Positions 1-6,323 of a stretch of DNA of 6,343 nt are shown in pieces; position 1 is the stretch's first letter, and the number at the start of each line of letters is the position of its first letter. This stretch comes from Actinoplanes liguriensis (GTDB taxonomy: Bacteria; Actinomycetota; Actinomycetes; Mycobacteriales; Micromonosporaceae), in NCBI GenBank assembly GCA_000715855.1, contig KL571346.1:12720-19062 (forward strand). The letters are read 5' to 3'. Below the pieces are notes generated by a model, which saw nothing but the letters and a program-made list of their open reading frames with translations, was not told where the DNA came from and ran no database searches. A program made the position numbers and the translations under genes.

Positions 1-303
1 GCCGTGCTGCTGCGGCACGCGCTGCGCCACGCGGTGCTGCCGGTGATCACCCTCGCCGGCTGGCTGATCGGCGCGTTCGTCAGCGGGGCGGTGGTGATCG
101 AGAGCGTCTTCTCCCGGCAGGGGCTCGGGCAGATGACGGTCGCGGCGATCAACCAGCGGGACTTCCCGGTGGTGGCGGCGATCGTGCTGCTCTCCGCGCT
201 GGTGTACGTCGTGGTCAACCTCGCCGTCGACGCGCTCTATCCACTGCTGGACCCCAGACTGCGACCGGCTGCGGCCGGTGCGGGGGAGAGGACCGGACGA
301 TGA
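1..303 (+). CDS. ABC transporter permease, DppB/OppB-like (5' partial)
   Basis: This is the C-terminal 100 residues of an inner-membrane permease of the dipeptide/oligopeptide/nickel importer family; the start lies before the window. What is seen: the end of the cytoplasmic coupling loop (LLRHALRHAVLPVITLAGW), a hydrophobic segment through GAFVSGAVVIESVF, the family-typical FSRQGLGQMTVAAINQRDFPVV stretch, a last membrane span (IVLLSALVYVVVNLAVDALY) and the usual ending LLDPRLR followed by a short Gly/Ala/Arg tail. In this family the protein pairs with a DppC-type permease to form the channel. Its stop codon overlaps the start of the next gene by 4 nt (ATGA at 300-303), which points to translational coupling. 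The fold and family are clear. The transported substrate cannot be told from this part. A peptide, opine, nickel or modified amino acid importer are all possible. Confidence 0.93.
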   Translation, partial: AVLLRHALRHAVLPVITLAGWLIGAFVSGAVVIESVFSRQGLGQMTVAAINQRDFPVVAAIVLLSALVYVVVNLAVDALYPLLDPRLRPAAAGAGERTGR

Positions 304-1193
304 CGCTGACCGCGGGTGACCGTGCTGATGCCCGTACCACATCGTGGTTTTCGTCAGATCTTGCCGGAAGCGGCCGGAGCCTCGGCCGGTGGCGGCCCGG
401 CGTGGCCCTGAGTTTCGCCTTCATCCTGGTGCTGATCGTGGCCGCGGCCTGGCCGCACCTGCTGTCCTCGACCGACCCGAACGCCGCGGACATCCAGCGC
501 ACCCTCGACCCGCCCGGTGCGGACCACTGGTTCGGCACCGATCAGAACGGCCGCGACATCTACGCCCGGGTGATCACCGGCGCGCGGCTGTCACTGCTGA
601 TCGGACTGACCGCCTCGGCGCTGGCCCTGGCCGGCGGCGCGCTGATCGGGGTACTGGCCGCCCAGGGCGGCCGGCGGGTGAACGCGGTGGTGAACCGGCT
701 GCTCGACATCTTCCTGTCGATCCCCGGGCTGCTGCTGGTGCTGCTGGTCATCGCGGTGCTCGGCCCGGGTGTCCGCAACTCGATCCTCGGCTTGGCGCTG
801 ATCACCACACCCGGCTACGCCCGGGTGGTCCGCGGCGAGGTGATCCGGCTGCGCGGTGCGGTCTACCTCGAAGCGGCCCGGGCGCTCGGCTGGTCGCGGC
901 CGCAGATCATCGTGCGGCACCTGGTGCCCAACGCGCTCGGGCCGGTGCTGGTGCTGGCCACCATCGGCATCGGCGCGGCGATCGGCACCGGCTCCTCGCT
1001 GAGCTTCCTCGGGCTGGGCCCGCAGGCGCCGACCGCCGAGTGGGGCGCGATGTTGTCGACCAGCCGCGACTACATCACGGTCGCCTGGTGGCCGGCGATC
1101 TTCCCCGGCCTGGCCATCACCGGCACGGTCCTGGCGATCACGGTCAGCGGGCAGTTCCTGCAACTTCGGCTGGAAGGGCGGACCCAGCGATGA
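300..1193 (+). CDS. ABC transporter permease, DppC/OppC-like
   Basis: Complete 297-residue inner-membrane permease, normal length for DppC/OppC. It has a polar N-terminal leader (about 1-32), then a first membrane span (about 36-53, ALSFAFILVLIVAAAW). The family hallmark HWFGTDQNGRDIYARVITGARLSL follows around residues 76-99. Further hydrophobic segments come after it, and the EAA coupling loop (YLEAARALGWSRPQIIVRH, from about residue 189) docks on the ATPases. Near the C-terminus are the typical LSFLGLGPQAPTAEWGAML and a final span before the FLQLRLEGR end. The ATG at 300 is chosen because it overlaps the previous stop as ATGA and has a purine-rich GGGGGAGAGG about 8 nt upstream. Its own stop overlaps the ATPase start in the same way. 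It should form the channel with the DppB-like protein upstream. Family assignment is secure; substrate is unknown. Confidence 0.96.
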   Translation: MTLTAGDRADARTTSWFSSDLAGSGRSLGRWRPGVALSFAFILVLIVAAAWPHLLSSTDPNAADIQRTLDPPGADHWFGTDQNGRDIYARVITGARLSLLIGLTASALALAGGALIGVLAAQGGRRVNAVVNRLLDIFLSIPGLLLVLLVIAVLGPGVRNSILGLALITTPGYARVVRGEVIRLRGAVYLEAARALGWSRPQIIVRHLVPNALGPVLVLATIGIGAAIGTGSSLSFLGLGPQAPTAEWGAMLSTSRDYITVAWWPAIFPGLAITGTVLAITVSGQFLQLRLEGRTQR

Positions 1194-2833
1194 CAACACT
1201 CGTGGACGTGGAGAATTTGCGGGTCACGTTCGGGTCCGGCCGGTCCGCGGTGCATGCGGTCCGGGGGATCTCGTTCACCGTCGACGCCGGGCAGTGCGTG
1301 GCCGTGGTCGGCGAGTCCGGGTCGGGCAAGAGCGTCACCGCCCGCAGCCTGCTCGGCCTGGCAGGTCGGGGCTCGACGGTCCGCGCCGACCGGCTCGTGG
1401 TCGACGACGTCGACGCGCGCCGGCTGTCCGAGGGCCGCTGGCGCCGGCTGCGCGGCCGCCGGGTCGGGTTCGTGCTGCAGGACGCGCTGGTCTCGCTCGA
1501 CCCGGCGCGCCGGGTCGGCGCCGAGATCGGCGAGGCACTGCGCACGCACGCCACCGTGCCGCCGAAGGCCGTCGACGACCGGGTGATCGCCCTGCTCCGC
1601 GAGGTCGGTGTGCCCGAACCCGAGCTGCGGGCCGGGCAGTACCCGCACCAGCTCTCCGGCGGACTGCGGCAGCGGGCGCTGATCGCGTCGGCGATCGCGG
1701 CCGACCCCGCGCTGCTGATCGCCGACGAACCCACCACGGCCCTGGACGTCACCATCCAGGCACAGATCCTGCGACTGCTCGCCCGGCGCAAGGCCACCGG
1801 CACCGCGCTGCTGCTGATCAGCCACGACCTGGCCGTGGTCGCCGCGGTCGCCGACCACGTGCTGGTCATGAAGGACGGCGTGGTCGTCGAGCAAGGGCCG
1901 ACCCGGCAGGTGCTCGACGACCCGCAGCACCCGTACACCCGGCAGTTGCTCGCCGCGGTGCCGGTCGCCCACGCTCGCGGCACCCGCCTGTCGCCGACCG
2001 CGGGCGGCTCGGTCGCCCAGCCACGCGCGGCCGCCGGGCCGGAGATCGTTCTGGAGGCGAAGAACCTGCTCAAGACGTTCGGGGTGACCACCGCGGTCAA
2101 CGACGTGTCGCTGCGACTGCACGCCGGGGAAACGCTCGGCATCGTCGGCGAGTCCGGCTCCGGCAAGACCACCACCGCCCGGCTCCTGCTCGACCTGGAA
2201 CAGGCCGACTCCGGCACGGTCGACGTCGACGGCACCACCTGGAGCGAGATCGACGCCACCGCGCAGCGCACCCTGCGCCGCCGGATCCAGGTCGTCTACC
2301 AGGACCCGCTCAGCTCGTTCGACCCGCGCTACCCGGTGCACCGGATCATCGGCGAACCACTGGCCGTCGCCGGAGTACCCCGCGCCGGACGCCGGGAACG
2401 GGTGCTCGAACTGCTGGGCCAGGTCGGACTCGACCCGCAGGTGCTCGAGCGGCGGCCCGCGCAACTGTCCGGCGGGCAACGGCAGCGGGTCGCGATCGCC
2501 CGGGCACTCGCCCCACAACCCCGGGTCATCGTCTGCGACGAACCGGTGTCCGCACTCGACGTGTCCATCCAGGCCCAGGTCCTCGACCTGCTCGCCGACC
2601 TGCAGGCCCGGCTCGGCATCGCCTACGTCTTCATCTCGCACCACCTCGGCGTGATCTACCACGTCAGCGACCGGGTGCTGGTGATGAAGGACGGCCGGGT
2701 GGTCGAAGCCGGCGACGTCGAACAGATCTTCCATCACCCGCGGCACGAGTACACCAGGAGTCTGCTCGCGGCCGTACCCACGCTGGACGGCGTCGCCGTC
2801 CGGCCCCGCCCGGACGCGGAAGTGAACCGATGA
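1190..2833 (+). CDS. Dual ABC transporter ATP-binding protein (DppD-DppF fusion type)
   Basis: A 547-residue cytoplasmic protein with two complete nucleotide-binding domains, so one chain supplies both ATPases of the importer. Domain 1: Walker A GESGSGKS (41-48), signature LSGGLRQR (from 155), Walker B LLIADE (175-180), switch His 212 in LLISHD. Domain 2: Walker A GESGSGKT (320-327), signature LSGGQRQR (from 426), Walker B VIVCDE (446-451), switch His 484. Each domain ends in the Opp/Dpp-type tail (HPYTRQLLAAVP and HEYTRSLLAAVP). A linker of about 35 residues rich in Ala, Gly and Pro joins them. The second H-loop reads SHH where SHD is usual; the His itself is kept. This fusion is a normal architecture in the family (GsiA-like), not a read-through error. 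The start at 1190 overlaps the permease stop (ATGA) and has an AAGGG upstream. The stop overlaps the oxidase start. Confidence 0.96.
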   Translation: MTTLVDVENLRVTFGSGRSAVHAVRGISFTVDAGQCVAVVGESGSGKSVTARSLLGLAGRGSTVRADRLVVDDVDARRLSEGRWRRLRGRRVGFVLQDALVSLDPARRVGAEIGEALRTHATVPPKAVDDRVIALLREVGVPEPELRAGQYPHQLSGGLRQRALIASAIAADPALLIADEPTTALDVTIQAQILRLLARRKATGTALLLISHDLAVVAAVADHVLVMKDGVVVEQGPTRQVLDDPQHPYTRQLLAAVPVAHARGTRLSPTAGGSVAQPRAAAGPEIVLEAKNLLKTFGVTTAVNDVSLRLHAGETLGIVGESGSGKTTTARLLLDLEQADSGTVDVDGTTWSEIDATAQRTLRRRIQVVYQDPLSSFDPRYPVHRIIGEPLAVAGVPRAGRRERVLELLGQVGLDPQVLERRPAQLSGGQRQRVAIARALAPQPRVIVCDEPVSALDVSIQAQVLDLLADLQARLGIAYVFISHHLGVIYHVSDRVLVMKDGRVVEAGDVEQIFHHPRHEYTRSLLAAVPTLDGVAVRPRPDAEVNR

Positions 2834-3912
2834 GCTCCGAGAACGTCGATGTCGTCGTGGTCGGTGGCGGGGCCGTCGGCTCCGCGGCGGCCTGGCAGCT
2901 GGCCCGCCGCGGATCGCAGGTGGTGCTGCTGGAGCAGTACGAGGCCGGCCACACCCGGGGCGCCTCGCACGGCGCGTCCCGGATCTTCCGGCTGTCGTAC
3001 CCCGACCCGGTCCACATCGACCTGGCCCGGGAGGCCCGGCGGCACTGGCGGGAGCTCGAAGAGCTGACCGGGACCGACCTGCTGACCATCACCGGCGGCG
3101 TCGACCACGGCGACCACCCGCACCTGCGTCTGCTCGCCGACGGCCTGGCCGCCACGGGCGTGCCCCACCACTGGCTCACGCCGCGGGAGGCGGGCGAGCG
3201 CTGGCCCGGCATCCGGTTCGACACCCGCGCGCTGTTCCACCCGGACAGCGGCCGGCTGCACGCCGATCGGTCGGTCACCGCGCTGCAGACGGCCGCGGCG
3301 AAATCGGGTGCCCTCGTGCGGCATGCGACGCCGGTGACCGCGATCGAGGTGCTCGGCGAGGATGCCGTGCTCGTACACACCGACAGCGGCGCCTACCGGG
3401 CCCACCGTGTGGTGGCCGCGGTCAACGCCTGGGCGAGCAAGCTGGTCGGCGGGCTCGTCCCGTTGCCGCCGCTGCGGGTCACCCAGGAGCAGCCCGCGCA
3501 TTTCGCCGCCCGGGAGACGGAGGACGGCTGGCCGAGCTTCGGGCACCTGTTCGCCGAGGGCTCCGCGGCCGCCGCCTCGTTCCACGGTGGCGTCTACGGC
3601 CTGGCCACCCCCGGCGAGGGCATCAAAGTCGGCTTTCACGGCGTCGGCCCGGAAACCGATCCGGATCACCGTGACTTCATCCCCGAGCCCGGCCAACTGG
3701 CGGCCCTGCGGTATAAGAGACAGGCCCCGATCAGCTGCACGTACACCACCACCCCGGACGCCAACTTCGTCCTGGACCGGCGCGGACCGGTGGTCGTGGC
3801 CACCGGCTTCTCCGGCCACGGCTTCAAATTCGTGCCCGCCATCGGACGCGTACTGGCCGACCTGGCCGTCGACGGAACCCGCCCGGACCGCCGATTCGCC
3901 TTCGACCGATGA
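2830..3912 (+). CDS. FAD-dependent amine oxidase, monomeric sarcosine/N-methyltryptophan oxidase family (internally damaged)
   Basis: Family members oxidise N-methylated or other secondary amino acids with O2, giving an imine or aldehyde and H2O2, and carry FAD bound covalently to Cys. Seen: the FAD-binding GGGAVG (12-17) and Glu35 at the end of the second strand; GASHGASRIFRLSY (44-57), matching the Arg-containing active-site loop; IKVGFH, whose Lys266 and His270 align with the O2-activating Lys265 and with His269 of Bacillus MSOX; Cys303 in SCTYTTTPD, at the covalent FAD position; and SGHGFKF (328-334). The 360-residue length is slightly short. Residues 295-298 (YKRQ, codons TAT AAG AGA CAG) are encoded by 13 bases identical to the Tn5 mosaic end. 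They stand where relatives carry a longer segment with an LPG motif, so about 10 native residues appear lost. The reading frame survives across this junction. The start overlaps the ATPase stop (ATGA). Substrate is inferred only to family level. Confidence 0.9.
   Translation: MSSENVDVVVVGGGAVGSAAAWQLARRGSQVVLLEQYEAGHTRGASHGASRIFRLSYPDPVHIDLAREARRHWRELEELTGTDLLTITGGVDHGDHPHLRLLADGLAATGVPHHWLTPREAGERWPGIRFDTRALFHPDSGRLHADRSVTALQTAAAKSGALVRHATPVTAIEVLGEDAVLVHTDSGAYRAHRVVAAVNAWASKLVGGLVPLPPLRVTQEQPAHFAARETEDGWPSFGHLFAEGSAAAASFHGGVYGLATPGEGIKVGFHGVGPETDPDHRDFIPEPGQLAALRYKRQAPISCTYTTTPDANFVLDRRGPVVVATGFSGHGFKFVPAIGRVLADLAVDGTRPDRRFAFDR
3711..3723 (+). other. Internal remnant of Tn5 mosaic-end (tagmentation adapter) sequence
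   Basis: The bases GTATAAGAGACAG equal the last 13 of the 19-nt mosaic end AGATGTGTATAAGAGACAG; base 3710 (G) already differs from it (T). The run is A/T-rich and uses AGA and TAT codons inside a gene that otherwise uses GC-rich codons. The CAG end faces right, so the genomic fragment would begin at 3724. The join sits where the encoded oxidase lacks residues conserved in relatives. With the full mosaic end at the window's right edge, this is best read as a chimeric or untrimmed-adapter junction. Confidence 0.88.
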
Positions 3913-3931
3913 CCACGAGCCAGAGCACGTC

Positions 3932-3938
3932 GAGGAGG
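3932..3938 (+). promoter_or_regulatory. Strong Shine-Dalgarno site for the luciferase-like gene
   Basis: GAGGAGG lies 5 nt before the ATG at 3944. This is the only gene boundary in the window without an overlap: a 31-nt gap (3913-3943) follows the oxidase stop. The site fixes the start codon and suggests independent ribosome loading here. The gap is too short to show a convincing promoter, and no terminator hairpin is seen. Confidence 0.8.
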
Positions 3939-3943
3939 ACCTC

Positions 3944-5107
3944 ATGAGCACCACCCCCCTGTCCGTCCTGGATCTCATCCCGCGCAGCAGCGGCACCACC
4001 ACCGCCGACGCCATCCGCAACCTCGTCGACCTCGCCCAGCGGGCCGAGCGCTTCGGCTACCACCGCTACTGGTTCGCTGAACACCACCTCAACCCCGGCG
4101 TGCTCGGCGTCTCGCCGGCCGTGTCGATCGCGCTGGTCGGCGCGGCCACCAGCACCATCCGGCTCGTGCAGCTCGGCCACCGGCAGCCCCTCGCCACCGT
4201 GGAGGAGTTCGGGCTGCTCGACGCGGCCTACCCGGGCCGTCTCGACCTCGGGCTGGGCCGCTCCATCGGGCGGCAGAAGCCCGAGAACGAGCCGGCCGTG
4301 AAAGCGGCGGTCTCCGCTTACGCCGCCCAGCGCGGCAGTGGGCAGCACACCGTCGAGCAACGCGCCGACAACGGGCTGCTGCTGCCCAAGCAGTACGACT
4401 TCACCGAACGGCTCAAGACCGCCGGTGGCAAGGTGGCCGCGTTCCTCGACCTGCTGCAACAGCCGGGCGCCTACACGCCCGACTACGAGTCGCAGATCAG
4501 CGACATCCTCGACTTCCTGGCCGGCACCTACGTCTCCCCGGCCGGCGCGCCGATCCACGCGAACCCTGGAGAGGGCGCGCCGATCCAGGTGTGGATCCTC
4601 GGCGCGTCCGGCGGTTCGAGCGCGACCGTGGCCGGTGCACGCGGCTTGCGGTTCGTAGCCGGCTATCACCATTCGCCGAGCACCGTTCTGGACGCCGTAC
4701 AGGCGTACCGGAAAGCCTTTGTCGCCTCTGATGTTCTGAGCGAGCCACACGTGGCGGTCTCGGCCGATGTCGTCGTCGCCGCCAGCGACGAGCAGGCGAC
4801 GGTGCTCGCCGCCGGTTACGGACTGTGGGTGCGCGGTATCCGGTCCGGGGAGGGCGCGATCCCGTTCCCGGCACCCGAGGAGGTGGCCCGGCACGAGTGG
4901 AGCGACGACGACCGTGAGCTGGTCCGGGATCGGATCGAGACCCAGCTGGTCGGCTCACCGCGGACGGTCGCCGACCGGCTCGAACAGCTGCGCGACGCGA
5001 CCGGCGCCGACGAGCTGGCGATCACCACGATCACCCACGGCCACGCCGACCGGGTGCGTTCCTACGAGCTGCTGGCTGCCGAGTGGAAGCGGCGGGGCAA
5101 CTGGTGA
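3944..5107 (+). CDS. Luciferase-like (LLM class) flavin-dependent monooxygenase, TIGR03558/CmoO-like
   Basis: A 387-residue cytoplasmic TIM-barrel enzyme of the bacterial luciferase family, expected to use reduced flavin and O2 to oxygenate a small organic substrate. Seen: the N-terminal LSVLDLIPRSSG (6-17) and FGYHRYWFAEHHLNPG (37-52), both characteristic of luciferase family group 1; LGHRQPLATVEEFGLLD; PGRLDLGLGRSIG (97-109); VWILGASGGSSA; and the C-terminal GSPRTVADRLEQL (from 337) then SYELLAAEWKRRG. B. subtilis YtmO/CmoO belongs to the same group. The protein is about 50 residues longer than the 330-340 usual for the group. The extra sequence lies between about 110 and 200 and looks helical and charged. 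No frameshift is seen. The start is set by the GAGGAGG site. The stop overlaps the acetyltransferase start as GTGA (5104-5107). The exact substrate is unknown; C-S bond oxidation is inferred from neighbours. Confidence 0.92.
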   Translation: MSTTPLSVLDLIPRSSGTTTADAIRNLVDLAQRAERFGYHRYWFAEHHLNPGVLGVSPAVSIALVGAATSTIRLVQLGHRQPLATVEEFGLLDAAYPGRLDLGLGRSIGRQKPENEPAVKAAVSAYAAQRGSGQHTVEQRADNGLLLPKQYDFTERLKTAGGKVAAFLDLLQQPGAYTPDYESQISDILDFLAGTYVSPAGAPIHANPGEGAPIQVWILGASGGSSATVAGARGLRFVAGYHHSPSTVLDAVQAYRKAFVASDVLSEPHVAVSADVVVAASDEQATVLAAGYGLWVRGIRSGEGAIPFPAPEEVARHEWSDDDRELVRDRIETQLVGSPRTVADRLEQLRDATGADELAITTITHGHADRVRSYELLAAEWKRRGNW

Positions 5108-5792
5108 CCGTCATCGATCAGGCCGCCTGGGCCTCGCTGACCGGCCCGCACGCCCGGTTCGCCGAGGGCACCGGCCGGGCGTTGCGGTACCCGGCCGACG
5201 TCTCCCCGATCGTGGCGGTGCCGCCGGAACAGGAGACAGGGTCTGGGCCGACCTGCGGGCGCTGGCCGGGCCGGGCGCGCGGGTGATGCTTGCCGGAGAG
5301 ATCTCCGCCCTCCCGGACGGCTGGACGGTCGAGTTCCAGGGCGACGGGCTGCAACTCGTCGCGACCGAAGCGCTGCGCTCCGAACCGTACGAGGACGCGG
5401 TGATCCTCGGTGCAGCGGACGTGCCGGAGATGGTGGACCTGGTCGACCGCACCAAACCCGGACCGTTCGCGCCCCGCACCTACCAGCTGGGCACCTACCT
5501 CGGCGTACGGCGCGGCGGCGCGCTGGTCGCGATGGCCGGTGAACGCCTGCACCCACCGGGCTTCACCGAGATCAGCGCGGTCTGCACCGATCCCGCCCAC
5601 CGCGGGCACGGCCTGGCGACGGCCCTGGTCCGTGCGGTCGCCCACAACATCCGCGAGCGCGGCGAGACACCGTTCCTGCACGCCTCGGCCGACAACGTCA
5701 ACGCCATCAGGCTCTATCGATCGATGGGGTTCGCGATCCGCCGGAAGGTGCTCTTCACGGCGCTGCGCAGCCCTGAAGGAGACAAACCATGA
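5104..5792 (+). CDS. GNAT family N-acetyltransferase (frameshifted, probably a sequence error)
   Basis: Expected to transfer an acetyl group from acetyl-CoA to an amine. The C-terminal half holds the GNAT core: ISAVCTDPAHRGHGLATALV, whose RGHGLA is the acetyl-CoA pyrophosphate loop, then HASADNVNAIRLYRSMGF, the usual last strand and helix. An N-terminal half of about 100 residues precedes it, as in FR47-type proteins. The first part (GTG at 5104 to about 5235) is read in one frame and the rest (from about 5235, DRVWADLRALAGPG) in another. Unrepaired, the first frame stops at 5286. One missing base near 5233-5237 explains it: restoring it gives 230 codons including the stop, and continuous protein. 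The alternative is a short insertion (see findings). The GTG start overlaps the previous stop; an internal ATG at 5286 would omit the first 60 residues. By context it may acetylate the imported amino compound. GNAT call firm; substrate inferred. Confidence 0.83.
5776..5781 (+). promoter_or_regulatory. Shine-Dalgarno site for the NtaA-type monooxygenase gene
   Basis: AAGGAG lies inside the end of the acetyltransferase gene, 7 nt before the ATG at 5789. It supports that ATG, which also overlaps the upstream stop (ATGA, 5789-5792). Confidence 0.75.
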
Positions 5793-6323
5793 CCCAGCTT
5801 CATCTCGCTGTCGCTCTGGACGGCGCCGGCTGGCATCCGGCCGCCTGGCGTGATCCCGCGGCGCGCCCCCGCGAGTTGTTCACCGCCGCGTACTGGAAGG
5901 ACCAGCTCGCCGAGGCACAGCGTGGCCTGCTCGACCTCGCCACCATCGACGACACGCTGACCATCCAGTCCGCCGACCACTTCGCCGCCGACGACCGCAC
6001 CGATCAGGTCCGGGGCCGGCTGGACGCCACGCTCGTCGCGGCCCGGATCGCACCGTCCTCCGCGCACATCGGCATCGTGCCGACGGTGATGGCCACGCAC
6101 ACCGAGCCGTTCCACGTGTCCACGGCCATCGCCACCCTCGACTACGTCAGCACCGCCGCGAGTTCCCGTCACTGACCCGGGAGGCGCTGCAGGATCCGGC
6201 ATCCCAGGCGCTGATCGCCGAACGGTTCGACGAGACCGCCGACTTCGTCGAAGTGCTGCGCCGGCTCTGGGACAGCTGGGACGACGACGCCGAGATCCGC
6301 GACGCCGCCACGGGCCGTTTCAT
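5789..6323 (+). CDS. NtaA/SnaA/DszA-type flavin monooxygenase (3' partial, internal deletion and frameshift)
   Basis: N-terminal part of a luciferase-superfamily FMNH2-dependent monooxygenase of the class containing nitrilotriacetate monooxygenase, DszA and B. subtilis CmoJ/YtnJ. Seen in the first frame: LHLAVALDGAGWHPAAW (4-20), LFTAAYWKDQLAEAQRGLLD, VRGRLDATLVAARIAP, HIGIVPTVMATHTEPFHVS and AIATLDYVST. This frame then hits a stop at 6173-6175. A second frame carries on with RREFPSLTREALQDP, then FVEVLRRLWDSWDDDAEIRDAATGRFI, a conserved run of the same family, to the contig end. Relatives have a Gly-Arg-Ala-Gly-containing strand and a Glu-Ala-Ala segment between these parts, so roughly 20 codons are missing at about 6153-6160, with a net loss of 1 nt modulo 3. 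The C-terminal half lies beyond the contig, which ends in adapter. Family call firm; the gene is probably intact in the organism. Confidence 0.85.

Noticed and set aside
344..1189. Upstream extension of the ATPase frame to an ATG at 344
   Set aside because: This stretch reads as an Arg/Pro/Ala-rich shadow of the DppC-like permease. The real start at 1190 has the ATGA overlap and begins directly with the typical first strand of an ABC ATPase.
1070..2746. Long open frame on the - strand (558 codons) opposite the ATPase gene
   Set aside because: Its composition is what a GC-rich gene gives on its antisense strand. The translation shows no recognisable domain, while the + strand has perfect ABC ATPase motifs across the same bases.
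1190..2833. Fusion of two ATPase domains as a possible read-through or assembly error
   Set aside because: Two-domain ATPases are a known normal form in Dpp/Opp/Gsi-type importers. Both domains are complete and joined in frame by an ordinary linker.
3913..3943. Possible internal promoter in the only intergenic gap
   Set aside because: Thirty-one bases with a Shine-Dalgarno site leave no room for a -35/-10 pair inside the gap, and no such pair stands out just upstream.
4544..4587. Perfect 14-nt direct repeat GGCGCGCCGATCCA, 30 nt apart
   Set aside because: It is in frame, encodes GAPI twice in the luciferase-like enzyme, and stays within the gene's codon style. There is no third copy and no sign of a site or mobile element, so chance or a small local duplication suffices.
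4590..4745. Slightly less GC-biased codons (GTT, TTT, TCT, GAT) in the luciferase-like gene
   Set aside because: The dip is short, the frame and conserved family residues continue unchanged, and no junction motif is present. It does not support transfer or a chimera.
5226..5290. Programmed ribosomal frameshift in the acetyltransferase
   Set aside because: No slippery heptamer or obvious downstream stem is seen at the junction, and the contig has other sequence artefacts, so an error is the simpler explanation.
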